In this document: piece by piece, positions 18,863 to 28,207 of the stretch
Layout: each line of letters begins with the position of its first letter
How positions within the stretch are numbered: position 1 is the first letter of the stretch
Assembly (NCBI GenBank): GCA_023091665.1
Contig: JALJCQ010000004.1
Location: 248,001 to 312,000, forward strand
Direction of reading: 5' to 3'
From: Pythium myriotylum
Lineage: Eukaryota; Oomycota; Peronosporomycetes; Pythiales; Pythiaceae
DNA length: 64,000 bases
The notes under the pieces: model-generated
Database searches by the model: none
Seen by the model: only the letters and a program-made list of their open reading frames with translations
What the model was told of the DNA's origin: nothing
Position numbers and translations under genes: made by a program

Positions 18863-20470
18863 TCACGAAGGTGGCGCGACGTGGAGATCCTCCAGCTTGG
18901 TTGTGAGAGCTTCGTCTTCGTCATCGGAAGCAGGAGGCTCAACATCGTCATCAGCGCCATCCAGCACCTCTTCATCACCATCAAGTGGAACAAAGTCATC
19001 CACGAAATCTTCGTCCTCTTCTTCTTCCTCTTCCTCCAAGAAGTCCTCTTCAAACTGCTCAAACTCCTTTTCATAACGAGCAGCCTCAGCCTTGCTGAGC
19101 TTAACACCGCGCTCAGACGTGAGCTTCTTGAGTTTCTTCTTCTCATTCTTGCGGTCCCTTTGTTCGCGAGGATAGATCTTGCGCACGAGCACAACATCTG
19201 GCAACTCTTCCTTGAGTGAGTATGTAAAGGCCGAGCCGAAGATCGCGGATGAGAGATCGTAGCCCTTAACCGAGTCTCCTGCTTCCAGAAGCCCACCGAG
19301 GTGGCTGCGCACGTGGAATGTTGTGTCGTTGACTCCGAAATCACTCGCTCGAGCGACCTCGATATCCGCGAGAACCATGTGCTCATCGGTGCCTTGCTGC
19401 TCTAGGGCAGTTGGACGACTGCCGTGAGCTGAATGGGCCGGCTCCACGTCCAGCACAACAAATTCGACCATATTCTGGCTCGTTTCCAAAGGAAGAAACG
19501 GCAGCTTCCAGTATTTGTCTGCAATGAGCTCGCCACGACGGCCTGTGCGAGGGTCGATAAAGTGGAGCATCGAGGTCGTGCGCGAGCACAGCGCGAGTCG
19601 CGAGATACTACTGCAACTCTGCGCGGTCTTGGGCGGCAGCAGCACGAGATCGTCCTTAGAGATCGGGCTCAGCTCAACACTGTACACCGTCTGCATATTC
19701 GCGGTGCCTTGGCGAACGTTCTCCGAGACCATTTTCTGGGCAAATTTTGATCGCATCGGCACGCGCGACGACAAGAAATGCACGAATCGTTCGCCAGCGC
19801 TCTTGGTACCAAAGTAAAAGTCCAGTCCTTCCTTGACGGTCGTGATGCCGATCGCATTCTCGTGGGCTTTATGCTTGAGCAGAAGCTGTTCCAAACGGAA
19901 GAACGTGCGCTTGTGCTCGGTCTTCTGCCGCACCTGCACCAGCGCACGCCAGTGGTTGTTGCGGTACTGCTTCACACAGTCCGGACACTGCAAGTTCTTG
20001 ATCACGTACGTCACGACACACGAGTTCTGCACCATCGCGTGGTTCATGACCTCTCGCTGGAGCGTGAGCTTGACCTTGACACGTTTGGAGTGCGGCTCGG
20101 TCCAGATGAAGTTGGCGTCCATGAGTTTGGCCTTGGAGAGCCCGTGGACGTGCTTGAGACAGAGCGCCATGAGCTCGGCGGATTCCCATTGGCACTCGAG
20201 CCACGCGCCGTTTGTCGACTGACCGACGCCGCGAGGACGCGACTGGAAGCGCAAGCACCCTGAGCACTGGAGCAGCTCGGACTCGAGCCCGATGCCCTCG
20301 GCGATGTCGACCTCCGAGGCGATGCACGACGTGCACATGTTCATCGAGTTGGGCTCGATGGCCGTGCCGCAGACACAGCAGAGGCTGAGCGAGAACGTGG
20401 CGGAAGAATTAGATGGAGGCGGCTCTTTGAAGAGAGATTGCGCGGCCCACAGAGCGACTTACATGGCCAT
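18863..20470 (-). CDS. NMD3: NMD3 60S ribosomal subunit export adaptor, paralog A
   Basis: Encodes the adaptor that binds nascent 60S subunits and links them to the exportin CRM1. Two coding exons are inferred: an 8-nt exon 20470..20463 (ATGGCCAT), a 78-bp intron with donor GTAAGT, and exon 20384..18863. Splicing restores the N-terminal zinc-binding block MAILCCVCGTAIEPNS followed by MNMCTSC; total about 509 residues. The NMD3 core (LKHVHGLSKAKLMDANFIW, LQCPDCVKQYRNNHW) is complete. The C-terminal tail is long and very acidic (a run of Glu, then DEDFVDDFVPLDGDEE), the region where export signals lie in this family. A second copy lies at 25919. A 272-bp tract is identical between them. Confidence 0.93.
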
Positions 20471-20924
20471 TCTTGCGTGAGAAGAGAGCGCGGACGTAGG
20501 CTTTACGATGAGCGTGTTTAGGGGTGCAGGGGATCGCTCGTTGCGCGCGTAGATAGCGAGAAGTCGCGGCGTCGGCGCGTCGGACTTGCCTTGGTGGCGT
20601 CCAAATGTCAGAGTGGACCTCCTGAAGCTGGGCGTCGCCAGCTCGATTACGTGATCAATAAGCCCTTTGATTGGCTGTTAGTAGTGTCAATGATGACCTA
20701 GATTTACCCAATCAACGAGAGCTTGAACATCTTTTTTACGACTCATGTCGTAATTACGCTTGTATGATTACGCCATCCAATCAAAACACGCGAATTCCGG
20801 TGGAGTGATGATCCGCAATCTTTCGGAATGATGGTCAATCAGTCCATCAATGGAAGTGAGGAGCTCACCACACGCAAGGTGACCGGACCGTCCTCCACAG
20901 ACCTCGATCCACTCGCTCTTCGCC
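20471..20924. promoter_or_regulatory. Bidirectional upstream region, NMD3-A and S28 copy d
   Basis: About 450 bp between divergent starts. It contains CCAAT-box-type elements (GATTGGCT near 20670; ATCCAATC near 20773). A similar GATTA-x-n-ATCCAATC block also occurs near 18053 beside copy c and near 14185 beside copy b. No gene seen. Confidence 0.35.
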
Positions 20925-22577
20925 ATGGCCAGCGAGCGCACGCCGATCCTGCCGTCGACGGCGCCGCCGCCCGCCGCGCACCCGCGTCGCCGCCTCGCGA
21001 TTCTCGCGGCGGGACTCGTCGGCGTCGTCACGCTCGTGATCGTCGCGGTCAACATCTCGTCCAACTTTTCGTCCTCGTCTCCCGCGACTGTCGCGACGAC
21101 GGGCTCGGGATTCACGCCCAGTGTCGCGTTCCCGGCCGACGCGAACGGCCATCGTGACTTGCTGCCGTTCTGCGAGGAAAAGTACATCACGCAGAATCTG
21201 AACCAGTTTGTCGCTGGTGGCGAAGGCACGTACGAGCAGCGCTACTTTGTCTGCGGCAAGCAGTTCTTCAACACGGACAACGGCACGATTTTCTTCTACA
21301 ATGGCAACGAGGCGGATGTGCTTTTGTACCTGAACAACACGGGCTTGATGTGGGAGAACGCCGAGGAGTTTAACGCGGTGCTGGTGTTCGCCGAGCATCG
21401 GTATTTTGGCAAGTCGATGCCGTTTGGCGACAAGGCGCTCGAGCACCTGGAGTACTTGTCGTCCACCCAGGCGCTGGCAGACTTTGCTGTGCTCATCCAG
21501 GCTCTGAAGGACGAGTGGAAGGCTGATGTGCCAGTGATCGGTTTCGGCGGCTCGTACGGTGGTATGCTCGGCACTTGGTTCCGTCTCAAGTACCCGCACC
21601 TGATGGACGGCGTGATTGCGGGCTCGGCGCCCGTGCTTCATTTCGTGAATGACCCAGATCACCCTGTGGACTCGGGGGCATACATGCGCATCGTCACGTA
21701 CGACATGTCTCCGGCTGCTGGTGCGAGCAAGAACTGCATCCCCAACGTTCGAAAGGCCAGCGCTGCGGTCTACAACCTCGCCAAAACTCCCGAGGGACGT
21801 AAGACCATTGTTGAGGGCTTCAATCTCTGCAACCCTGATGCTGTTACGACTGAGGAGGATGCCGCGGAGCTCGTCAGTGCCATGGTCGGCGCCTTTGGTA
21901 CGCTGGCAATGGGTAACTACCCGTACCCATCGCCTTACATGACTGACGGCTCCAAGAACCTCCCTGCGTACCCAGTGCGTGCGGCGTGCGAGTTCCTGGC
22001 TCCTGAATTTGAGATCGGCAAGGACGACAAGGCGCTCATTTCGGCCTTGCGCGATGCTGCTGGTGTCTTCTACAACGCCTCGGGAGAGCTCAAGTGCTAC
22101 TTCCCCGAGTCCTCCAATAAGGACCCGACTCCAGCTGAGGTTGGCAACCTTTGGAGCTACCTCGAGTGCTCTGAACTTTACATGCCGATGAGCAGCGATG
22201 GCGTCAACGACGTGTTCCCGCCAAACCCACTTAACACCACGCACGACGACGAGGTATGCTTCGGCACTTTCGGTGTCCATCTGCGTCCTTCGTGGGCCGA
22301 GACCCAGTACGGCGGCCTCAAGGCCATCCGAGAGTCCAGCAACATCGTCTTCAGCAACGGAAACTACGATCCGTGGTCAGGTACGGGCGTTCTCGAGAGC
22401 CAGTCCGAGTCAGTGGTCGCTGTGCCCATTGACGGTGGTGCCCACCACCTCGATCTGTTCTTCTCGCACCCGCTCGACCCGCCGTCGCTCATTGAGGCCC
22501 GCAAGATCGAGAAGCAGCACATGCACAAGTGGGTGCGTGAGTTCTACGAGCACAAGGCCTCGCTCGCCAAGCAGTAG
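20925..22577 (+). CDS. S28 family serine peptidase, copy d
   Basis: A complete 550-residue S28 peptidase. N-terminus MASERTPILPSTAP, then a basic patch and a hydrophobic helix (about 25-47) as signal anchor or signal peptide. Nucleophile Ser in GFGGSYGG (about residue 209), Asp in NGNYDPWSGTG (about 481), His in DGGAHHLDLF (about 506). The C-terminus EFYEHKASLAK is intact. Nearest relative in the window is partial copy a at the left edge. It is divergent from NMD3-A and followed 205 bp later by the OGFOD3-like gene. Expected to act on proline-containing peptides outside the cytosol. Confidence 0.94.
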   Translation: MASERTPILPSTAPPPAAHPRRRLAILAAGLVGVVTLVIVAVNISSNFSSSSPATVATTGSGFTPSVAFPADANGHRDLLPFCEEKYITQNLNQFVAGGEGTYEQRYFVCGKQFFNTDNGTIFFYNGNEADVLLYLNNTGLMWENAEEFNAVLVFAEHRYFGKSMPFGDKALEHLEYLSSTQALADFAVLIQALKDEWKADVPVIGFGGSYGGMLGTWFRLKYPHLMDGVIAGSAPVLHFVNDPDHPVDSGAYMRIVTYDMSPAAGASKNCIPNVRKASAAVYNLAKTPEGRKTIVEGFNLCNPDAVTTEEDAAELVSAMVGAFGTLAMGNYPYPSPYMTDGSKNLPAYPVRAACEFLAPEFEIGKDDKALISALRDAAGVFYNASGELKCYFPESSNKDPTPAEVGNLWSYLECSELYMPMSSDGVNDVFPPNPLNTTHDDEVCFGTFGVHLRPSWAETQYGGLKAIRESSNIVFSNGNYDPWSGTGVLESQSESVVAVPIDGGAHHLDLFFSHPLDPPSLIEARKIEKQHMHKWVREFYEHKASLAKQ

Positions 22578-22782
22578 GCGGAGAAGATCACACATCGGTC
22601 ACGATAGGCCTTTCTGTGCTGTAGTAGTTACTGTGAGACCAGCCTCCCCTCCGTCGTTCATCCATCGACGAGATCAATCCAAAAGGCAACTTGATCCAGA
22701 TCACTTGATCATGTCACTATAACGAGGTTCAAATGGTTTGGGGCCGTTGACACGCAGGCTTGGTTGAGCATCAGTAGATACC

Positions 22783-23914
22783 ATGGCAGGCCCCAAGCGA
22801 AGCCGCGCGAAGCAGGAGCCGAAGAGCGCCAAGGCCCATGCAAAGAAAGACGCGAGCGCGAAGCCTCCGCGCGTGCCCTTTCTGCAGTCGACGGCAGCGC
22901 TCGGCGTGGTGCTCTCGACCGTCATGATGCTGCTCGCCGTGGGCTTCAATCGCTACGTGGTCGCGCCGCAGCGTCCGGCCGTGGTCTCGGATCTCTACAT
23001 CGCGCGCGATATCCCCGTAGACCACAAGCGCTTCGACGTGACGTGCCACATGAGAAAGGTACGAGCCACGAACTCGCAGCTGGGTGAGTAGTGTGGTGCT
23101 CAAGAATTGGGCTTGTCATCTCGTTAGAAATCGCGCGACTTCATTCCTGGGTGCCACAAGTTCGGCAAGCAGTGCGGTCGTGCGTTGCGCGACAACTTTG
23201 TTACGCCTGAAGATGTGGTCGCGCTGCGCGAGATTGCAGAGATCGGCATGGCGAACCGCTCGAGGCTCGGCGGCCCGACGATCATGGACGCTAATACGGG
23301 CTTTGTCAAGGACGGCGACGGGCTCGTCAACATCTACCAGATCAGCAAGAATTCGCCGCCGATCCCGCGCTTCACGGGAGAGCAGTTTGCGTTGTACCGG
23401 AACACGATTGAGAAGATCCGTCTGGCGTTGATTGAGGAGTTTGGACTGGAGCATTTGTACTTCACAGCGCCGACTTTTATCACGCGAATCGTGGGTAACA
23501 CGAGCTGGACGCCTGCTGACTTGCATGATGAATATTGGTGGGTGGTATGAGCTTCACGACAATGTCTTGGGTGGTGAATTGACGCATATGTGGATATGTA
23601 GGCACCCTCACGTGGACAAGGACAACACCCACCACTACGATTACTCGGGGTTGCTCTACTTGTCAGACTATGATGAGGAGTTTACAGGTGGGCTATTTGC
23701 CTTCATCGATAAAACGCGAGAGCAGATCGTGGAGCCAGCTCGCGGTCGCCTGATGATGTTCACGTCCGGCAAGGAGAACCTCCACGCTGTGCGCAAGGTT
23801 GAGAGCGGCACTCGCTACGTCATGAGTATGTGGTTCACGTGCGACGAACGACGCAAGTTCAAGAACTTTCTCGACGGCAAAATGCACGTCCACTTCAAGC
23901 GCGAAGACTTTTAG
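22783..23914 (+). CDS. OGFOD3-like 2-oxoglutarate/Fe(II) dioxygenase, membrane-anchored
   Basis: Three exons are inferred: 22783..23058, 23128..23537 and 23602..23914, with introns of 69 and 64 bp; product about 332 residues. A lysine-rich N-terminus precedes one membrane helix (about 31-55), so this is probably a type II membrane protein with a lumenal catalytic domain. After splicing, C-rich [20 protein letters not shown] and HDEYWHPHVDKD match animal OGFOD3. The H-x-D of HVD and a later His (ENLHAVRK) with Arg ([10 protein letters not shown]) form the iron and 2-oxoglutarate sites of the prolyl-4-hydroxylase-like fold. The substrate is unknown. The stop overlaps that of the convergent WW gene by 4 bp. 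Confidence 0.85.
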
Positions 23915-24678
23915 GTTGCGTTGGAGCTGTTGGACTTGACCAGCGAGTGTGCTAATACCTTGAACGCGCCATGGAGTTTGCGATTGCGTTTTTCAGTCTC
24001 TTCTTTCGCAGCCTCGTTTGCGTATTGTCGGAATTTGTGCATGCATCGCTTGCGTCGGTCGTGAGACGGGATACAGTGGCAGACAGTGAAGACCGAGTTC
24101 GTGCGCTCGAATACAAACATCGCAAACGGACTGGCCTCAGCTGGCGGTGTCCACACCACTTGCTTTGTGAGATGGTTGTAGAAATACCGCTTCCCGTTAT
24201 CATCGCACACATACTCTTGCCAGTGCTCTGGCAATGGCTCGACCAAACCTCCACTTTTGAACGCGCCACATAAATCACACACGATATCGGTCGTCACGAC
24301 CGGTGGCAAGTAGAAGCACGCGAGCTGCTCGCGGAGCTTCTGGGCGTTCGGGTTCTTGAGCCTCTCTAGCTGCCTCGAGACCATCGAGCCTCGTCTCGCT
24401 GGCTCGTTCGGTGGGTCCAACTCACTTGCATCACTGCTCCCGTGGGTGGTGGCCGCGTACAGCACTGCGTTCGACGACGGCGTCGAGTTGGCGACGCACG
24501 CGAGGCTCGAGATGGCGCTGTGGTGGCGCCTCGTCTCATGCGCAAAGTGCCTCTTAAACCGCTCCTGGCGGCCGTCGTGGAGCGCGAAATCCGTCGCCAG
24601 CTGGCTCTGGAGACGTAGCACGTCGTCGAACATCTCGCGCGAGCCGCGCGCGGCCGCCGCGACGCTGGCGTGGCTCAT
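23911..24678 (-). CDS. WW domain protein
   Basis: A 255-residue protein. A WW domain is clear at about residues 153-185 ([18 protein letters not shown], then VVWTPP) with both tryptophans and the Tyr-Phe-Tyr core, so it should bind proline-rich ligands. It is preceded by an IVCDLCG dicysteine. The N-terminal half is polar and low-complexity and the C-terminus is basic; no catalytic domain is visible. It is convergent with, and overlaps by 4 bp, the OGFOD3-like gene, and is divergent from PRCC with about 180 bp between starts. The partner is unknown; PRCC next door is Pro-rich, but nothing links them beyond position. Confidence 0.75.
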   Translation of the reverse strand: MSHASVAAAARGSREMFDDVLRLQSQLATDFALHDGRQERFKRHFAHETRRHHSAISSLACVANSTPSSNAVLYAATTHGSSDASELDPPNEPARRGSMVSRQLERLKNPNAQKLREQLACFYLPPVVTTDIVCDLCGAFKSGGLVEPLPEHWQEYVCDDNGKRYFYNHLTKQVVWTPPAEASPFAMFVFERTNSVFTVCHCIPSHDRRKRCMHKFRQYANEAAKEETEKRNRKLHGAFKVLAHSLVKSNSSNAT

Positions 24679-24856
24679 TCGTGTCGCTGGTCACTTCAAG
24701 GTGAGCGAGCACCCTGTGTTCTGATCAGAATTCATATGTAAAAATACGAATTAGATTATAATAAAATTATAATTGGGTGAGAGTCGTGGATTGGCTGTAA
24801 ATGGGCAAGGGCACTGGACAACCGGGGTGAACAAGAGAGGAAGGAGGTAGATCGAG

Positions 24857-25849
24857 ATGTCGCTGCTGCTGCCCGACTATTCGAGCTCGTCGGAGGACGA
24901 AGCCGCGCCACCGACGGTCACGACAGCGCGTCCAGCGCCTGCGCCTGCTCCTGCGGCGTCGAATGAGCCGCCACTCGCGTCTGGAGGCGGCGTAGAGCCG
25001 ACGAAATCGGCCAAAAAGAAGACCACGAAGAAGAAGAGCAAAAAGCCCAAGACGACGCTTTTCCTGCCGCCCGAGATCCAGAGGCTGCTCGAGTCCGGCA
25101 CGCTCGGCGATAGTGATGACGAGGACGACGATAGCCTGCTGGCCAGGCAGAAGCGCGCGGTCGCGAAGCGTCCACGAGCGAAAGACGAGAACCCAGTGCA
25201 GCCGAACGACTCGCTCTCGTTTCTCCCGGCGCCGAAGCACCAGTTAGACGAGCCCAAGCCAGCAGCTCCAGCGCCAGCAGTGGAAAGTAGTCCCGTGGAA
25301 GGAGCTAGCGATAGCGCTGCTGCGTCGAGCGAGACGCAAGACGCGGAAGCAGCTGCTGCACAAGCGTATGATGCCGCGGCGTATCAACAGTATTATCAGC
25401 ACTACGACCCGCAGCAGTATGCGCAGTACTACCAGCAGTACCAACAGCAACAAGAATACTACATCCCCACGGAGGAGGAAGCCGAGCCGTCGAGCAAACG
25501 CGCGCGCCTCCGCGATCGCGAGCTCGAGCGAAAGCTGCAGATGGGCCAGTTCGACTCGGTCGCTGACAAGATCATCGAGGTCTCGGCCCCGGTGCCAGAT
25601 GCATGGGAAGCACCGCCGCCGGATCAGCTCAAGAAGGGGAACGCAAGCGATCTAAGGCTCAAGGCTAGCTTCTGGAACTCGTCCGCGGGCATGGCCGTGG
25701 CGTCCGCCAAGCCCAGCCGACTCCAGAGGCAAAAGCACCAGCTGAACCAGCTCGCGTTCGACGCCAAGGCTCGTGAGTTCGAGTTACTAGAACGAAAGGG
25801 GGCAGCGATCAAGACCAAGCGAGAAACACATGCCAAGTATGGTTGGTAG
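24857..25849 (+). CDS. PRCC: PRCC family nuclear protein
   Basis: A 330-residue protein. It begins MSLLLPDYSSSSEDE, then alternates Ala/Pro and Lys/Asp-rich disordered segments, with a Tyr/Gln-rich stretch at about 170-205. The conserved PRCC signature is the C-terminus: HQLNQLAFDAKAREFELLE followed by KTKRETHAKYGW, matching the end of animal PRCC (proline-rich protein associated with spliceosomes and MAD2B). SLSFLPAPKH is the usual Leu-Pro-x-Pro-Lys element. Expected in the nucleus in pre-mRNA splicing. No intron is evident. Confidence 0.85.
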   Translation: MSLLLPDYSSSSEDEAAPPTVTTARPAPAPAPAASNEPPLASGGGVEPTKSAKKKTTKKKSKKPKTTLFLPPEIQRLLESGTLGDSDDEDDDSLLARQKRAVAKRPRAKDENPVQPNDSLSFLPAPKHQLDEPKPAAPAPAVESSPVEGASDSAAASSETQDAEAAAAQAYDAAAYQQYYQHYDPQQYAQYYQQYQQQQEYYIPTEEEAEPSSKRARLRDRELERKLQMGQFDSVADKIIEVSAPVPDAWEAPPPDQLKKGNASDLRLKASFWNSSAGMAVASAKPSRLQRQKHQLNQLAFDAKAREFELLERKGAAIKTKRETHAKYGW

Positions 25850-25918
25850 GGTAATATAAGCAGTATCATCGATTGTGTACAGTTGGGGACCATGAAATCA
25901 CACAAAAGAAAGTTGTTC

Positions 25919-27381
25919 TTACGCTGCCACGGGGGTTTCTTCTTCGTCGGAGGTTATACACTCGGGTTTGCCTCCTTCCTCTTGCAAGAATTCGTCCTCG
26001 AACATCTCGAACTCTCTCTCATATCGAGCCACGTCAGCCTTGCTCAGCTTTTCATCTCGGTCCGTAGGAAGTTTCTGCAATTTCCTCGCTGCTTTGCTAC
26101 CCTTGCGCTCGCGCTGCTCTCGAGGAACCACCTTTCGAACAAGCACAATATCTGGCAAATCGTCGGTGAACCAGTAGGCAAACTGGATAGGAAAGTTGGT
26201 CGACATCAAATCGTAGCCTTTGACCGTGTCACCTGCTTCGAGATCGCCGCATAAATGGCTTCGAACGTGGAACGTCTTGTCGTTCACGCCGAAATCAGCC
26301 ACGCGTGTGACTTCAACGTCTCCGAAGGTGGTGCAGTTGGTTCCTCGCGACGATTCGATCGGTTCGACGTCGAGCACAACGAATTCGACCATGTTTGGAC
26401 TCGTTGCCATAGGGTCAAATGGCGTTTTCCAGTACTTGTCGGCCGTTAGCTCGCCTTGGCGACCGGTGAGCGGGTCTACGAAGTGCATTATCGAGGTCGT
26501 GCGCGAGCAGATGACTAAACGTGGGATGTTACTGCAACTCTGCGCGAGCTTTGCTGAAAGAAACACAAGGTCGTCCTTGCAGATTGGACTGAGCTCGACG
26601 CTGTATACCGTCTGCATGTTCGCTCGGCCTTGTTGGACGTTCTCCGAGACCATCTTCTGTGCGGATTTGGATCGCATCGGCACTCGCGATGACAGAAAAT
26701 GGAGAAACTTCTCGGCTGCGTTTTTAGTGCCAAAGTAGAAGTCGATGCCATCCTTCACCGTCACAATCCCAGTCGCATTCTCGTGCGCGTTGTGCTGCAG
26801 CATGAGTTGCTCGAGCCGAAAAAAAGTGCGCTTGTGCTCGGTCTTCTGCCGCACCTGCACCAGCGCACGCCAGTGGTTGTTGCGGTACTGCTTCACACAG
26901 TCCGGACACTGCAAGTTCTTGATCACGTACGTCACGACACACGAGTTCTGCACCATCGCGTGGTTCATGACCTCTCGCTGGAGCGTGAGCTTGACCTTGA
27001 CACGTTTGGAGTGCGGCTCGGTCCAGATGAAGTTGGCGTCCATGAGTTTGGCCTTGGAGAGCCCGTGGACGTGCTTGAGACAGAGCGCCATGAGCTCTGT
27101 CGACTCCCAGTCGCAGTCGAGCCACGCGCCCGTCGTGGAGCCGTTGACGGCCTTGCTCTTGGTCTGGAACCGCAAGCAGCCGGAGCACTGGAGCAGCTCA
27201 GCACTGAGCCCAATGTCCTCAGTGATGTCGACTTCTGAGGCGGTGCAGCTCGTGCACATGTTCATCGAGTTGGGCTCGATGCTCGTGCCGCATAGGCAGC
27301 AGAGACTGCCGAATCAGACCAAGAGCTCCGTGAGAATCAGACCAAGAGCTCCACGGGTTCCATTGACACTCACATGGTCAT
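25919..27381 (-). CDS. NMD3: NMD3 60S ribosomal subunit export adaptor, paralog B
   Basis: Second NMD3 gene. Exons are inferred as 27381..27374 (8 nt, ATGACCAT), a 68-bp intron with donor GTGAGT, and 27305..25919; about 464 residues. Splicing gives MTILCCLCGTSIEPNS followed by MNMCTSC, so the zinc-binding N-terminus and micro first exon match paralog A. The core is conserved, but the acidic C-terminal tail is about 45 residues shorter and lacks the Glu run of A. The intron contains a tandem 19-nt duplication (27311-27329 and 27334-27352). 26826-27097 is identical to 19905-20176 in A while flanks have diverged. It may be a specialised or partly redundant copy. Confidence 0.92.
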
Positions 27382-28207
27382 TTTGATGATGCAAAAACGG
27401 GCTGCAGTGGAAGTCGTGAAGTGGGGCGAGCTGGGTCTCGTGAGAGCTATCGAGGAGATGCAGGAATGAGGAAGCGAGCCCATTTCGCTTCCAGACAAAA
27501 AGAAAAACTTCAAGATTCAGACCATCACTCGCATAGGAGTGATGGTCGTTCCGTAGAGAGCGGTGCCAGCACGTTCGCTGCAATGTCGCTCAGTTGATTG
27601 GCCAAAAGAAAGTAAATTTATGGTAATAAAGTTTTGCAAATAATTCTTCAATTGACCATTTTTAGGAAATTACCAATACAGATTATCGAATTTCATTGAT
27701 CCCGTGTTTTACGATTTGTATTCGGGACAGACCCAGTGAGGAGCTCACCAACACAGCCCAATAATGGCGACGTCGCGAGATGGCAGCGAGACGGCCGCTG
27801 GAGGCGCCGTGGCGTGCTCTGCCGACGCTCTCTCGTCGCGTGGCGTGTAGCGCGTGATCTGCGCTTGCGATCCATGCCGCTATTGTCTCATTCTCGGGGC
27901 TATTTCGCACTTGGCGGCTGTTCTCACGGCCGAGTCGTTTCGCGCCTTCTCCTGTTCAACGGCCCCCCGAGGGCTTTCTTTGGCGAGGACATGGGTCGTT
28001 TCGCATCCTTTGGACGGTGCGAAACGGATGTGGTATATTGGGATTGCCGCTGCCCGCCAAGGCAGTGTGACAACCGAGGGGGATTCGAAACCAACGCATC
28101 CCCCACGAGGAGTCAAGGCGGCGCTTTCATTCTCGCTATCTGCTTCGAGACGCGAGGACCTGGCGCGGGTGGTCCGCACAGATTGACAGGCAACGGAAGC
28201 GGCTGCG
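27382..28207. promoter_or_regulatory. Bidirectional upstream region, NMD3-B and P2C ATPase
   Basis: About 825 bp between divergent starts. A CCAAT-type element (GATTGGCC) lies near 27596. A weak initiator-like TTTCATTCTCGC lies near 28126, about 80 bp before the ATPase ATG. Open frames here are not gene-like. Confidence 0.35.

Noticed and set aside
20865..22280. A 471-codon antisense frame across S28 copy d (similar frames oppose copies a, b and c)
   Set aside because: It appears opposite every S28 copy with sequence dictated by the sense strand; it is a codon-bias shadow.
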